64,000 bases of DNA from Pseudoxanthomonas indica (GTDB taxonomy: Bacteria; Pseudomonadota; Gammaproteobacteria; Xanthomonadales; Xanthomonadaceae): contig NZ_FUZV01000001.1 in assembly GCF_900167565.1 (NCBI RefSeq), positions 1,054,001-1,118,000 of the forward strand, given 5' to 3'. Position numbers and translations under genes: made by a program. The notes beneath the pieces are model-generated. The model had not been told where the DNA came from, did no database searches, and saw only the letters and a list, made by a program, of their open reading frames with translations. The stretch's first letter is position 1. Each line of letters begins with the position of its first letter. Of this stretch, positions 45,582 to 56,486 are shown one piece after another.

Positions 45582-46058
45582 TCAGCTTTTACGGAGGGAG
45601 GACTCGCCGCGGCTGGCGCGATCGAGTTGGGAAAGGGTTTCGCGGATTTGCGACAGCACCTGCAGCGTGGTTTGCAGTTCGACCGTATCTACTTCGGCCA
45701 GGCTGTCTTCGCGCAGGCTGATGGCGACCTGTTCGATTTCGCCCATGATTTCGTTCGATTGCGGCGACAGATGCAGGCGCCAGCAGCGGCGGTCATCGGG
45801 ATCGTTGCGACGTTCGACAAAGCCGGCCTTCTGCAGGCGGTCCACCACCCGGCCGACGGCGATGGGCTCCATGTCCATGACATCGGCCAAGGCGGCCTGG
45901 GTCATGCCCTCTTCCTGGTGGATGCGCTTGAGTGCACGCCATTGCACCCGGGTCAGGCCCAGATGGGCGGCACGCCGATCAAACACCCGCCCATACAGGC
46001 GGCTGAGGTCGGCGATCAGATAGCCGATGGTGGCAGGGCTGCAGGCTTCGGTATTCAT
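45582..46058 (-). CDS. MarR-family transcriptional repressor
   Basis: A 158-residue winged-helix regulator. The recognition region is MTQAALADVMDMEPIAVGRVVDRL at about residues 52-75, followed by the wing RRNDPDDRRCWRLHL. It is the first gene of the marR-emrA-emrB operon, with 8 bases to emrA. By analogy with EmrR/MprA it would repress its own operon and release on binding a drug or phenolic compound. A palindromic operator candidate lies 4 bases before its start codon. Confidence 0.93.
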   Translation of the reverse strand: MNTEACSPATIGYLIADLSRLYGRVFDRRAAHLGLTRVQWRALKRIHQEEGMTQAALADVMDMEPIAVGRVVDRLQKAGFVERRNDPDDRRCWRLHLSPQSNEIMGEIEQVAISLREDSLAEVDTVELQTTLQVLSQIRETLSQLDRASRGESSLRKS

Positions 46059-46061
46059 GGG

Positions 46062-46109
46062 TGCCTATGATATAGCTGCTTAGGCAATAATATAGATGTA
46101 AGCATATGC
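46062..46109 (-). promoter_or_regulatory. Candidate MarR operator of the emr operon
   Basis: TGCCTA (46062-46067) and TAGGCA (46081-46086) form an inverted repeat with 13 bases between, inside a stretch unusually rich in A and T. A second perfect palindrome, GCATATGC (46102-46109), lies 16 bases further upstream. Both sit just before the marR start, the place for autorepression. Confidence 0.5.
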
Positions 46110-46205
46110 CTGTTCAGCTGCTGTGACAAGACTCACGTTGCCGACCCTTCCCTCGCTTGCGGGGAAGGCTGGGGTGGGGGCGCCTTTCGCGCAGCGCAGC
46201 GGCCC

Positions 46206-46238
46206 AAAAAAAACGCCGGCACTGGGCCGGCGTTTTCC
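46206..46238. terminator. Terminator after fba, bidirectional
   Basis: AAAACGCCGGC (46210-46220) pairs with GCCGGCGTTTT (46226-46236) across a 5-base loop. Read from fba on the minus strand the stem is followed by a run of eight T, 26 bases after the stop codon. Confidence 0.93.
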
Positions 46239-46261
46239 TGGAGGTTGCGGGTGAAGGCGGC

Positions 46262-47266
46262 TCAGCCTTCCCACTTGCCCTGTGCGGCCAGGCCGTTGTC
46301 CTTGGCGCGGGCGTAGACGGTGCCCTGCGCCTTGCTGAAGTTGCCCTTCAGGTCTTCGGACCACAGCTTGAGCGCGGCCGACTGCATGGCGCGGCCATAC
46401 GAGAACGACAGCGGCCACGGCAGCGCGCCTAGCTGGTTCATGGCGTTGAGATGCGCGGTGGCGTCTTCATCGCTCTGGCCACCGGACAGGAACACGATGC
46501 CCGGCAGGATCGCCGGCACCGTGCTCTTCAGGCACATCACAGTGGACTCGGCGACTTCATCCACGTCGGCCTGGTCCGGGCAATCCTTGCCGGGGACGAT
46601 CATCGAGGCCTTCAGGATCGTGCCTTCCAGCAGCACGTTGTGCTCGTACAGCGCGGCGAACAGCGAACGCAGCACGGCTTCGGTGACTTCGTAGCAGGTC
46701 TGGATGTCGTGTTCGCCATCCATCAACACTTCCGGCTCGACCATCGGCACCAGGCCGGCTTCCTGGCACAGCGCGGCGTAGCGGGCCAGCGCATGCGCAT
46801 TGGCTTCAATCGCGGTGCCGGTGGGAATGTCGTCGCCGATGTTGATGACCGCGCGCCACTTGGCGAAGCGTGCGCCCAGAGCGTAGTACTCCTTCAGGCG
46901 ATCACGCAGGCCGTCCAGGCCTTCGGTCACCACCTCGCCCGGGCAGCCGGCCAGGGCATGCGTGCCCTTGTCGACCTTGATGCCGGGGATGATGCCGTTC
47001 TTGGCCATGTACTTGGCGAACGGCGTGCCGTCCTTGGTCGACTGGCGCAGCGTTTCGTCATACAGGATCGCGCCGGAGATGTAGTCGCTCAGCTTGGGCG
47101 TGGTGAGCAGCAGCTCGCGGTAGGCGCGGCGATTCTCTTCGGTGTTCTCGATACCCACGCCGGCAAAACGCTTGGCGATGGTGCTGGTGGATTCGTCGAT
47201 CGCGATGATGCCCTTACCCGCGGCCACCATGGCCTGGGCGGTTTCGGCAAGCTGTTCGATGCTCAT
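46262..47266 (-). CDS. fba: Class I fructose-bisphosphate aldolase
   Basis: Splits fructose 1,6-bisphosphate into two triose phosphates, and works in reverse in gluconeogenesis. The 334-residue enzyme is the class I (Schiff-base) type, with Lys219 in LLEGTILKASM as the imine lysine and GKGIIAIDEST near the N-terminus. No class II metal motif is present. ATG 47266 is chosen for MSIEQLAETAQ and a preceding AGGA; the frame is open much further but overlaps pyk. It lies 46 bases after pyk in the same direction and ends at a strong terminator. Confidence 0.96.
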   Translation of the reverse strand: MSIEQLAETAQAMVAAGKGIIAIDESTSTIAKRFAGVGIENTEENRRAYRELLLTTPKLSDYISGAILYDETLRQSTKDGTPFAKYMAKNGIIPGIKVDKGTHALAGCPGEVVTEGLDGLRDRLKEYYALGARFAKWRAVINIGDDIPTGTAIEANAHALARYAALCQEAGLVPMVEPEVLMDGEHDIQTCYEVTEAVLRSLFAALYEHNVLLEGTILKASMIVPGKDCPDQADVDEVAESTVMCLKSTVPAILPGIVFLSGGQSDEDATAHLNAMNQLGALPWPLSFSYGRAMQSAALKLWSEDLKGNFSKAQGTVYARAKDNGLAAQGKWEG

Positions 47267-47312
47267 GTGGGTCCTGGAAGCGCGGCGGGAAAGATACCAA
47301 TTATAGCCCAGT

Positions 47313-48779
47313 TCAAAGCTCGCCCAGGCCCTCGACCTGGCCCTGCTGGCCAATCTGCAGCAGGCGCAGGGTGTTGGTGGCGCCATGCTTTTCCATGTGA
47401 TCGCCGCTGGTGAAGATGATCCGGTCACCCTCCACCAGCAGTTGTCGGTCGGCCAGGCAGCGGGTGGCTTCGCGGGCGGCTTCGCGCGGGGCCAGGCCGC
47501 GGCTGTCGAAGGCGATCGGGAACACATCGCGCATCATCGCCATCTTGCGGCGCGCACCGTCGTGGCGGGAGAACGCATACACCGGCGCGCGGGCGCGGAA
47601 GCGCGACAGGTAGCGGGCGGTGCCGCCGGATTCGGTCATGGCGACAATCGCGCGCACGCCGATGTGTTCGGTCAGGAACATGGCGGCCATCGCGATCGCC
47701 TGGTCCGCACGCGCCAGATCACGCGGCGCCTTCTCGAAGTCGGTGTCGGTCTCGAACTGCTTCTCCGCGCCAAGGCAGATGCGCGCCATCGCTTCGACCG
47801 CACGCACCGGGTAACTGCCGGCGGCGGTTTCGGCCGAGAGCATCACCGCGTCGGTGCCGTCGATCACGGCGTTTGCCACGTCCAGTACTTCGGCGCGGGT
47901 GGGAATCGGGCTGTCGACCATCGACTGCAGCATCTGCGTGGCGGTGATCACCACGCGGCCACGCGCCAGCGACTCGCGGATGATCTTCTTCTGCAGGCCG
48001 GGCAGTTCGGCGTCGCCGATTTCCACGCCCAGGTCGCCACGCGCCACCATCACCACGTCGCTGGCATCAACGATTTCGGTGAGGTTCTCGATCGCCTCGG
48101 TGCGCTCGATCTTGGACACCAGCGCGGCATCGCAGCCGTGTTCGCGGGCGATGCGGCGCGCTTCGTTCATGTCTTCGGCGTTGCGGCAGAACGAAACGGC
48201 GATGAAGTCCACGCCAATCTCGGCGACGATGCCGATCAGTTCCTTGTCGCGCTCGGTCAGCGCGCCCAGCGACAGGCCACCGCCCTGCTTGTTCAGGCCC
48301 TTGCGATCAGACAGCACGCCATCGTTGAGCACGGTGTTGACGATGCGCTCGCCTTCCACCGACACCACCTGCAGCTGCATCAGGCCGTCATCGAGCAGCA
48401 GCACATCGCCCGGCTTCACATCGCCGGGCAGGCCCAGATAGCTCACGCCCACCTGGTTGACGTCGCCGGGAGGCGCATCGGCGCTGGCGACCAGATCAAA
48501 ACGCGCGCCGGCCTTGAGCACGACCTTGCCTTCGGCAAAACGCTCGATGCGGATCTTCGGGCCAGGCAAGTCGGCCAGGATGCCGACCTCGGCGCCGGCA
48601 CGCTGCGCTGCCGCGCGCACGGCGGCGGCACGCTTGGCCTGGCCGGAGGGATCGCCATGCGAGAAGTTCAGGCGCACCACATTGACGCCGGCGCGGAACA
48701 GTTCGTCGAGCACGCCCGGCGGGTCGGTAGCGGGGCCGAGGGTGGCGAGGATTTTGGTGCGGCGCTGGCGAGTAGTCAT
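47313..48779 (-). CDS. pyk: Pyruvate kinase
   Basis: Transfers phosphate from phosphoenolpyruvate to ADP. The 488-residue enzyme has RRTKILATLGPATD, VRLNFSHGD, the catalytic Lys in ALVSKIERTEAI, the ARGDLGVEI and TATQMLQSM signature blocks, and a C-terminal allosteric domain from about 350. ATG 48779 is the family start. It sits upstream of fba and downstream of the pgk-HAD unit, with 280 bases of gene-free DNA between. That gap shows an A/T-rich patch near 48950-48970 but no clear promoter that I can name. Confidence 0.97.
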   Translation of the reverse strand: MTTRQRRTKILATLGPATDPPGVLDELFRAGVNVVRLNFSHGDPSGQAKRAAAVRAAAQRAGAEVGILADLPGPKIRIERFAEGKVVLKAGARFDLVASADAPPGDVNQVGVSYLGLPGDVKPGDVLLLDDGLMQLQVVSVEGERIVNTVLNDGVLSDRKGLNKQGGGLSLGALTERDKELIGIVAEIGVDFIAVSFCRNAEDMNEARRIAREHGCDAALVSKIERTEAIENLTEIVDASDVVMVARGDLGVEIGDAELPGLQKKIIRESLARGRVVITATQMLQSMVDSPIPTRAEVLDVANAVIDGTDAVMLSAETAAGSYPVRAVEAMARICLGAEKQFETDTDFEKAPRDLARADQAIAMAAMFLTEHIGVRAIVAMTESGGTARYLSRFRARAPVYAFSRHDGARRKMAMMRDVFPIAFDSRGLAPREAAREATRCLADRQLLVEGDRIIFTSGDHMEKHGATNTLRLLQIGQQGQVEGLGEL

Positions 48780-49059
48780 AAGGCGGGTTTCCTGTGATCG
48801 CGCAAACGCTACCACACCCGTACCACTGTGCGATGTCCGCGACCAAGCCGTGCAAGCGCGGGCGAGTACGGCCTCCATCCAATCTCTCCGCGCGTTTGCG
48901 GAAAGCCTTGTTTTCTAGTGCTTTCACGCACCCACAACGAAATCCGACATTGGTATTTTTTTGGTCTAGTGACCGGCAAGAATTGCTGCGCACGCACAGA
49001 CCACTGCAATGCCACCGCGCAAGAAACGTGGCGCCTCGTTCGCCGTCGACCCGCCCGGC

Positions 49060-49704
49060 TCAGGCCTGCAGCAGCAAGGCCAGGTCGGCCGGCGTGGCGG
49101 CCAGGCGGCGTGCGCCGGCGGTGCGCAATTCGACTTCGCCGCCAAATCCCCACAGCACGCCGACACTGCGCATGCCGTGGTGCTCGGCGCCTTCGATATC
49201 CATGCGACGGTCGCCAATCATCCAGCAGTCGGCGGCATTGACGTCAAGCCTGCGCAGGGCTTCGTCGATCAGTTCGGGCTTGTGGCTGCGGCTGCCATCG
49301 GCGGTGGCGCCGATCACGTCTTCGAAGCAATGACCGAACGGCAGGTGCGAGACGATACGGCGCGCGTGTGGCTCGTTCTTGGCGGTGACCACGGCCAGCC
49401 GGTGGCCGGCGGCATGCAGGGTCTCCACCACCTCGCCAATGCCCTCGTATTGGGTGTGCTCGGTCCAGCCATGTTCGTCGAAGCGGACCAGGTAGTGGGC
49501 CACGGCCTGTTCCACCCGCTCGGGATCCACCAGCAACGGGGTAAAACTGTTGCGCAGCGACGGACCGATCCAGCCACGCAGTTCCGCTTCTTCCGGCACC
49601 GGATGTTCCAGTTGCTCCAGTGCATAGGCCACACAGCGGGTGATGCCGACGGCCGAATCAATCAGCGTGCCATCAAGATCGAAGAACAGAATGGAACGAC
49701 TCAC
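49060..49704 (-). CDS. HAD-superfamily phosphatase (phosphoglycolate phosphatase-like)
   Basis: A 214-residue hydrolase of HAD subfamily IA. The nucleophile and acid are Asp9 and Asp11 in [11 protein letters not shown], motif II is VVTAKNE, and motif III/IV is the Lys in SHKPELI followed by [12 protein letters not shown]. The cap domain fills about residues 15-80. The family removes phosphate from phosphoglycolate, sugar phosphates or similar; coupling to pgk (ATGA overlap) suggests repair or salvage of a glycolytic side product, which is an inference. Confidence 0.88.
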   Translation of the reverse strand: MSRSILFFDLDGTLIDSAVGITRCVAYALEQLEHPVPEEAELRGWIGPSLRNSFTPLLVDPERVEQAVAHYLVRFDEHGWTEHTQYEGIGEVVETLHAAGHRLAVVTAKNEPHARRIVSHLPFGHCFEDVIGATADGSRSHKPELIDEALRRLDVNAADCWMIGDRRMDIEGAEHHGMRSVGVLWGFGGEVELRTAGARRLAATPADLALLLQA

Positions 49705-50876
49705 GAACCGCGCGCCTCCAGCGCCGCGACGGCCGGCAAGGTCTTGCCCTCCAGGAATTCCAGGAACGCGCCGCCGCCAGTGGAGATGTAGCTGACCTGC
49801 CCGGCGATGTCGTACTTGTCCACCGCCGCCAGCGTGTCGCCGCCACCGGCAATGGAGAACGCCTTGGAATCGGCAATCGCGCGCGCCAGCGTTTCGGTGC
49901 CGCCGCCAAAGGCGTCGAACTCGAACACACCCACCGGGCCGTTCCAGACCACAGTGCCGGCGTCGGCAATCAGCAGCGCGTAGCGCGCCGCGGTCTGCGG
50001 GCCGATGTCCAGGATCATGTCGTCATCACCCACCGCGTCGACCGCTTTCACGGTGGCCGGCGCATCGGCGGCGAAGGTCGGCGCCACCACCACGTCCACC
50101 GGCACCGGGATATCGGCGCCTCGCGCCTTGGCATCGGCCATGATCTGCCTGGCGGTATCCAGCAAATCGGCTTCGTACAACGACTTGCCGACCTTGTGTC
50201 CGGACGCGGCGATGAAGGTGTTGGCGATGCCGCCGCCGACGATCAGCTGATCAACCTTGCCGACCAGGTTGGACAGCAGTTCCAGCTTGGTCGAGACCTT
50301 GCTGCCCGCCACGATCGCCAGCAGCGGACGCGCCGGTTCCTTCAAGGCCTTGGCCAGGGCATCCAGCTCGGCCATTAACAGCGGGCCACCGGCAGCGACC
50401 TTCGCCTGGCGAATCACCCCGTGGGTGGAGGCCTGCGCGCGATGCGCGGTGCCGAAGGCGTCCATCACGAACACATCGCACAACGCGGCGTATTTCTTCG
50501 ACAGGGCTTCGTCATCCTTGCCCTCGCCCACGTTCATGCGGCAATTCTCGAGCAGCACGACCTGGCCGGGCGCAACCTCGACGCCGTCCACCCAGTCCTT
50601 GACCAGCTTCACTTCCTGGCCGAGCAGCTCGGTCAGGCGTGCGGCCACCGGCGCCAGCGAATCGGCTTCGCTCCACACGCCTTCCTTGGGCCGGCCCAGG
50701 TGCGAGGTGACCAGCACCGCCGCGCCCTTCTCCAGCGCCAGCTTGAGGGTGGGCACCGAGGCGGTGATGCGTTGTTCGGAAGTGATGCGGCCATCTTCAA
50801 TCGGTACGTTCAAGTCCTGGCGGATCAGCACACGCTTGCCGGCAAGGTCGAGATCGGACATGCGGACGATGGACAT
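49701..50876 (-). CDS. pgk: Phosphoglycerate kinase
   Basis: Interconverts 1,3-bisphosphoglycerate plus ADP and 3-phosphoglycerate plus ATP. The 391-residue protein has [17 protein letters not shown] at the N-terminus, [10 protein letters not shown], the hinge region VGGGIANTF, and the nucleotide loop [12 protein letters not shown] near the C-terminus. AAGGAATG gives a good ribosome site before ATG 50876. It overlaps the HAD phosphatase by 4 bases. Together with gapA, pyk, fba and tkt nearby it makes up the lower glycolytic block. Confidence 0.97.
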   Translation of the reverse strand: MSIVRMSDLDLAGKRVLIRQDLNVPIEDGRITSEQRITASVPTLKLALEKGAAVLVTSHLGRPKEGVWSEADSLAPVAARLTELLGQEVKLVKDWVDGVEVAPGQVVLLENCRMNVGEGKDDEALSKKYAALCDVFVMDAFGTAHRAQASTHGVIRQAKVAAGGPLLMAELDALAKALKEPARPLLAIVAGSKVSTKLELLSNLVGKVDQLIVGGGIANTFIAASGHKVGKSLYEADLLDTARQIMADAKARGADIPVPVDVVVAPTFAADAPATVKAVDAVGDDDMILDIGPQTAARYALLIADAGTVVWNGPVGVFEFDAFGGGTETLARAIADSKAFSIAGGGDTLAAVDKYDIAGQVSYISTGGGAFLEFLEGKTLPAVAALEARGS

Positions 50877-50972
50877 GGGGCATTCCTTCGGAACTGGGGA
50901 AGACCCCTATTGTCCCGGCTGCGCGCGGGCGCGGCAAATCCGCGTGCGCGCGCAGTAGCGCACCGCGCCGAC

Positions 50973-52364
50973 TCAGTCGCGCGCTGGCTTGTTGCGCATC
51001 AGGCTCAGGGCCAGGCCGGTCACCAGCAGCGCGCCCACGACCAGCAGCGACCACAGCAACCAGGCTTTCCAGTCGCGCGGCTTGGCCGCCGGCGTCAGCG
51101 CGGCGTCACCGGCCAGTGCCTGCGGCACGCCCAGGGTGGCGACGGAAGGCTGCCAATCGGCGCCACGTTGTTGGCGGATGGCCGCCAACGTCGGCTGCAC
51201 CGACGCCGCCGCGCGGCTGGCGCGCGCACTGCCGGCCACGAGCACGAACGGTGGCTGGCCCTGCGAGACAAACACCAGCGACTCGGCCTGCCAGCCCAGC
51301 CGCAGCGTCGGCAAGGCCGCATCCACGCCATCGACCGGCGTCAGTCGCCAATGCCGATCCCGATGCAGGCCCGCCAGTTCCTGCGGCGGCGAGGCGCTGT
51401 CGCTGCCGGCGCTGGCGACGCGGAACGCCACCCACGGGCCGGCCACGAGTTGCCAGGGCGCATCGGCACGGTCGCGCGATTCCAGTCGCCATTGCTGGGT
51501 GTTGTTGCCGGGCAGTTCGACATCGGCGCGGGCAATCGGATAACGGCCGGGCAACTCGAATTCGTAGTGCATCTGCCCGTTGGCATCGGGACTGCGTCTG
51601 GCCGACAAGCTCTGCCATTGCCAGGCGGTGGCGACACCGGGCGTGGAAGTTTCGGCCTGCACCGCCAGCAGGCGGAAGTCTGCCGGCAGCGGCGCCGGCA
51701 CCAGCAGACGCCAATAGCGGGCGCGCTGCGGCGCAAATTCGATGCGATTGCGCAGTACCCGCGCGCCGTTGTTGCGCAGATCCAGCAGGCGCGCTACGCC
51801 GCCGTCGGCCGCTCGCCACTGGCGCAGATCGTCGGAGGCTTCCAGGCGTACTTCGCGTTCCAGCGGCGAATCCACCTGCCACTGCAGTTGCAAGGCCTGC
51901 AGCGGCTGGGTGAGCGCGCTCGCATCGATCAGGTATCCCGCGGCCGGCGCGTTGGCCTGCACCTCGGCAGCCGACCATTGCACACGGCGCAGGCTGCCAT
52001 CGGCGGCAATCTCGCTGATCGACGCCACGTCGCGTGCCTGCGGCGAGGAAGGCAGCGGGAACCACGGCAAGCCATGCTGCTGCGCGGGTCCGATGCCGGG
52101 CGAGGCCGGCGCGGACAACATCGACGGTACCGGCTTGCCGTTGGCATCCAGCACATCCAGATCGGCCAGATTCGGCGTGCGCGTCTGCTCGTACACGCTG
52201 CCATCCAGGGTGACCCGATACGCACCTTCCTGCGCGGCAGGCAACTGCAGCGGCCACTGACGCGCGTAGTCATCGCGCGCGGCCGCGCTTGCCAGCAGCG
52301 GCAGGCACAGCGCCACTGCAGCCAACACCTTCTTGCCCACTTTGTTCATGCCTGCCTGCTTCAT
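50973..52364 (-). CDS. DUF3999 domain protein, exported and membrane anchored
   Basis: A 463-residue protein with a signal peptide (VLAAVALCLPLLASAAA) and one C-terminal membrane helix (LLWSLLVVGALLVTGLALSL) before a short basic tail. The large periplasmic part is rich in beta strands and aromatic residues (RYWRLLVPAPL, WRLESRDRADAPWQLVAG), like carbohydrate-binding or assembly modules. It matches the DUF3999 family, of unknown function, which is regularly found beside DUF2339 proteins. Here it overlaps the DUF2339 gene by 4 bases, so the pair is translated together and probably forms a complex. Confidence 0.85.
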   Translation of the reverse strand: MKQAGMNKVGKKVLAAVALCLPLLASAAARDDYARQWPLQLPAAQEGAYRVTLDGSVYEQTRTPNLADLDVLDANGKPVPSMLSAPASPGIGPAQQHGLPWFPLPSSPQARDVASISEIAADGSLRRVQWSAAEVQANAPAAGYLIDASALTQPLQALQLQWQVDSPLEREVRLEASDDLRQWRAADGGVARLLDLRNNGARVLRNRIEFAPQRARYWRLLVPAPLPADFRLLAVQAETSTPGVATAWQWQSLSARRSPDANGQMHYEFELPGRYPIARADVELPGNNTQQWRLESRDRADAPWQLVAGPWVAFRVASAGSDSASPPQELAGLHRDRHWRLTPVDGVDAALPTLRLGWQAESLVFVSQGQPPFVLVAGSARASRAAASVQPTLAAIRQQRGADWQPSVATLGVPQALAGDAALTPAAKPRDWKAWLLWSLLVVGALLVTGLALSLMRNKPARD

Positions 52365-55147
52365 GCCTGTGCATCCTCCTGGGCCATGCGCGGCGGCACC
52401 GGCGCCAGATAGCCCACCACCGTGCACAGCACGCCGTAGGCGATGAAGGAAGCGATGCCAAGCGCATCGCCGAGGTTGCCGCGATCAATCAGCAGCAGTT
52501 TCACCAACACGACGCCCATCAGCACCGCACCAGCCAGCCACAACGAGCGTTGCCCACGACGCGAGCCCAGCACCCAGCCAATCACGCCCAACACGCTCCA
52601 GGTGAGCGTCAGGCTGGTCTGCGCCAGGCTGGTGCCAATCAGCGATCCGTCCCAACCCATCCCGCCCCAATGATGGACGGCGCGCAGTACCACCACGCTG
52701 ACCCAGGAGAAACCGGCGATGGCCAGCAGCGAAGTCCGCTGCGACACCATCCACTCCGGCGCCGAGTCCGACCACAGCCAGTACGCCAGCAAAGCGATGA
52801 TGCCCAACTGCGCGAGCTCCAGCGGATTGACCACCGGCACCCACGGCAGCGGCGCGCTGCTGCCGGCCAGCAACAGCATGTACACGCCCGCGCAGGTGAG
52901 CACGGCAAACTGCACGCACTGCAAGGCGCTGCGATAGCCATCGAAACGCTCACCCAACGGCGCAGCCAGCCACGGCCAGCGGAACAGGCCAAGCGCAGTG
53001 ACGATCAACCACGGCAGCAACATCGCCAGCACGCGCCAGCCTTCGGCCAGGTGTTGCTCGCGGCTGACCCAATCCAGCAACAACGACAGCGCCAGCGGCC
53101 AGACCAGCAGCCAGACGAACTGCGCCCACCCGGCCAGGGCATGCTCGCTGCGGCGCAGGCAGATCAGGCTGCGCACGCCCAGCACCGCGTAGACCAGCCA
53201 TGCCAGCGCGCCGTAACCGGCGAACGGTTGCGCGTGTTCCTGCGCCTGCACGATGGACAGCGGCGCCGCCGCAATCAGCGCCGCCAAGGTGGTCATGGCC
53301 AGAGCGGTGGACGGATGACGGCGATGAACCTCGGCGGCCAGCCAGCCGGTCACCGCGGCGAAGGCCAGCAAGGCGTCGGCGCGATGCGTGTAGGTGATGA
53401 AGGCGCCGATTTCATGCACGCCCGCCCCCAGCCACCAGCCCAGGCCCCACAGGTAGAACGGTAATGCCAGCGCATGACCCTGGCGGGAGAAATTCCAGGC
53501 GCTGGACAGGCCGGCCAGAGCGATGATCAACGCGGCCATGAACACCGGATTGGCCACTGGCGTGCCGCCGCTGTGCAGGTCGCCGAACAGGAAGGCCAAC
53601 GCCGCCAGCAGTTGCAGCAGGCTGCCGGTGAACAGAGGCAATCTGCGTTCCTGGCGCAGGCCCAGCCAAATCAGCGCGGCGCCTTCCAGCGCAAACACGC
53701 TGGCGGTGGCGCGCGCGGACAAGGCCAGCGGTACCGACAGCGTGGCAAAGCCCACGCCCAGCACCGCGTAGGCCGGCACCAATGCCTCGTACCCGCCACG
53801 GCGGCGCAGCAGCACGGCCAGCACCACATACAGCGCGGCCAGGCCCAGTGCGTTGTAGGCCAGCGGCATGCGCGCGCCCTCCAGCAGCGCGGCCTGCAGG
53901 GCGAATGCAATCAACGGGGTGCCGAACAGCAGGCACGCGTCGACCAGGCCACGCCGTCCTTCCGGCAAGCGCCGCGCATACAACAACGGAATCAGCAGGT
54001 AGAAACCGAAGAACAGCAGCAGGAACGGTTCGGTGCTGGCGTACTTGGCCGGGTCGTAACTGAGCACGCCCCACAGCGTGCCGATGCCGAAGGTGAAGAC
54101 GAAACCAAGCAGATTGAGCACGCGCCACGGCTTGAACCACGCCACCGCCAGGATGGCCGCGTTCAACACCGCGTAGTACGAGAACAGCGCGACATGATTG
54201 CCGCTGCCGGTCGACAGCCAGATCGGGGCCAGGAAGCCGGCCAGGATCGCGAATACCGCCAGCGATTTGGAGTTCTGCAACACCGCCAGCGCACCCGCGC
54301 CGAAAATCAGCACCACGCTGAGCGCAAATGCCGGCATGGCTTCCAGCAAGTCATAGCGCTTGAAGGCGGCGAACACCGTCAGCAACAGGATGCCGATGGC
54401 GCCGCCCTGCACGGTCAGGGCAAAACTGGGGTGGCTCTCGCGCTTGCGCCAGGCAAACACCAGCGCACCCAGGGCGCAGGCAGCGACGGCGGCCAGGCGC
54501 GCTTCGATCGGTGCGTTCAAATAGCCTTGGTCAGCGGCGTACTTCAGCAGCGCGGCGACACCGGCCAGCAACACCAGCATGCCGATCTTGACCGGCACGT
54601 TGCCTACGGTGAACCAGTGTTTGATCGCGCGCAGGCCCAGAGTAATTGGATCCGGGCGCGACGGCGCGCTGCGCAGCGGCGGACGCGGCACGCGCGGAAT
54701 CTCGACCTCTGGCGTCGACGGCTGCTCGATCGGGCGTTCCAGCGGCGGCGGGGTCGCGCCAGCCGGCGGCACCGGCAAAGGTGGCGGCAGCGTCGACTCG
54801 TGCAATGCCGGCTCGGCATCCATCGGCGGCGGCGCGGTGCGCGACGGCGATGCGGAGGTGCTGGAGGGTGTGCTGCGCTGCAGGATTTCGCCCAGGGTCG
54901 GCGAATCGTCGACCGGTTCGGCGGGATAGTCTTCGGCCGTGGCGACGCCATGGGGAGTGAATGCGGCTTGGGCCGCTGCAGTGGCGGTGGACAGCGGCGC
55001 GGCATGACGCGCTTGCGCCAGTTGCTCCTCCAGCCGGGACACGCGCTGCTTCAAGCCGCTGATCGAGACCAGCGCGATGATGAGCAACACCGGTACCGCC
55101 AGCACCGCCAGGCCGAACAAGACCAGCACACCTGCCAAGTCATCCAT
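52361..55147 (-). CDS. DUF2339 polytopic membrane protein
   Basis: A 928-residue inner-membrane protein. After one N-terminal helix comes a short coiled coil (LKQRVSRLEEQLAQARH), then a Pro-rich linker at about residues 80-160. About 25 closely spaced membrane helices fill residues 180-910. This is the DUF2339 family layout; its function is unknown. It is followed by the DUF3999 gene with an ATGA overlap. The pair lies inside a glycolytic neighbourhood without obvious metabolic link; envelope or polysaccharide work is a guess only. Confidence 0.88.
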   Translation of the reverse strand: MDDLAGVLVLFGLAVLAVPVLLIIALVSISGLKQRVSRLEEQLAQARHAAPLSTATAAAQAAFTPHGVATAEDYPAEPVDDSPTLGEILQRSTPSSTSASPSRTAPPPMDAEPALHESTLPPPLPVPPAGATPPPLERPIEQPSTPEVEIPRVPRPPLRSAPSRPDPITLGLRAIKHWFTVGNVPVKIGMLVLLAGVAALLKYAADQGYLNAPIEARLAAVAACALGALVFAWRKRESHPSFALTVQGGAIGILLLTVFAAFKRYDLLEAMPAFALSVVLIFGAGALAVLQNSKSLAVFAILAGFLAPIWLSTGSGNHVALFSYYAVLNAAILAVAWFKPWRVLNLLGFVFTFGIGTLWGVLSYDPAKYASTEPFLLLFFGFYLLIPLLYARRLPEGRRGLVDACLLFGTPLIAFALQAALLEGARMPLAYNALGLAALYVVLAVLLRRRGGYEALVPAYAVLGVGFATLSVPLALSARATASVFALEGAALIWLGLRQERRLPLFTGSLLQLLAALAFLFGDLHSGGTPVANPVFMAALIIALAGLSSAWNFSRQGHALALPFYLWGLGWWLGAGVHEIGAFITYTHRADALLAFAAVTGWLAAEVHRRHPSTALAMTTLAALIAAAPLSIVQAQEHAQPFAGYGALAWLVYAVLGVRSLICLRRSEHALAGWAQFVWLLVWPLALSLLLDWVSREQHLAEGWRVLAMLLPWLIVTALGLFRWPWLAAPLGERFDGYRSALQCVQFAVLTCAGVYMLLLAGSSAPLPWVPVVNPLELAQLGIIALLAYWLWSDSAPEWMVSQRTSLLAIAGFSWVSVVVLRAVHHWGGMGWDGSLIGTSLAQTSLTLTWSVLGVIGWVLGSRRGQRSLWLAGAVLMGVVLVKLLLIDRGNLGDALGIASFIAYGVLCTVVGYLAPVPPRMAQEDAQA

Positions 55148-55248
55148 TCCCTGTCCTCATAGTGGACCGCCCCGTCATTCCCCAGGCCCATGGCGGCGTG
55201 GGCATCGTAACGGATTCCACCGCTGGCCCGCCTGCCGGACCCGCGCGC

Positions 55249-55276
55249 AAAAGCAAAGGGCGCCCGAAGGCGCCCC
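55249..55276 (-). terminator. Terminator after gapA
   Basis: On the minus strand GGGCGCC and GGCGCCC (55275-55269 and 55264-55258) close a TTCG loop, a very stable tetraloop, followed by TTTGCTTTTGC. It lies 27 bases past the gapA stop. Confidence 0.88.
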
Positions 55277-55302
55277 CGCTCGATGCATTGCGTTGGTCGG
55301 GC

Positions 55303-56310
<1,008 letters not shown>

Positions 56311-56408
56311 TCAGACTCCTGCGGCCGCGCCCGGCGCGGCGGGGGTTGACGGGAATCGCATTCTATCAGGACCGCGCGGGCAAGCCGTCGGGATGGTGCG
56401 TGCCGCGA

Positions 56409-56422
56409 TTGATTGTGATCAA
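56409..56422 (+). promoter_or_regulatory. FNR/Anr box upstream of ompW
   Basis: TTGATTGTGATCAA is a perfect match to TTGAT-N4-ATCAA, the binding site of FNR-type oxygen-sensing regulators (also called Anr or Clp-like). It lies 64 bases before the ompW ATG and about 100 bases from the gapA start, so it could act on either gene. In E. coli ompW responds to FNR, which supports ompW as the target. Confidence 0.75.
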
Positions 56423-56486
56423 GGCGTTAGTGAATTCAGAGGCGGACACTGCGCCCCACATCAACCCACAAGACCAAAGAGACACC

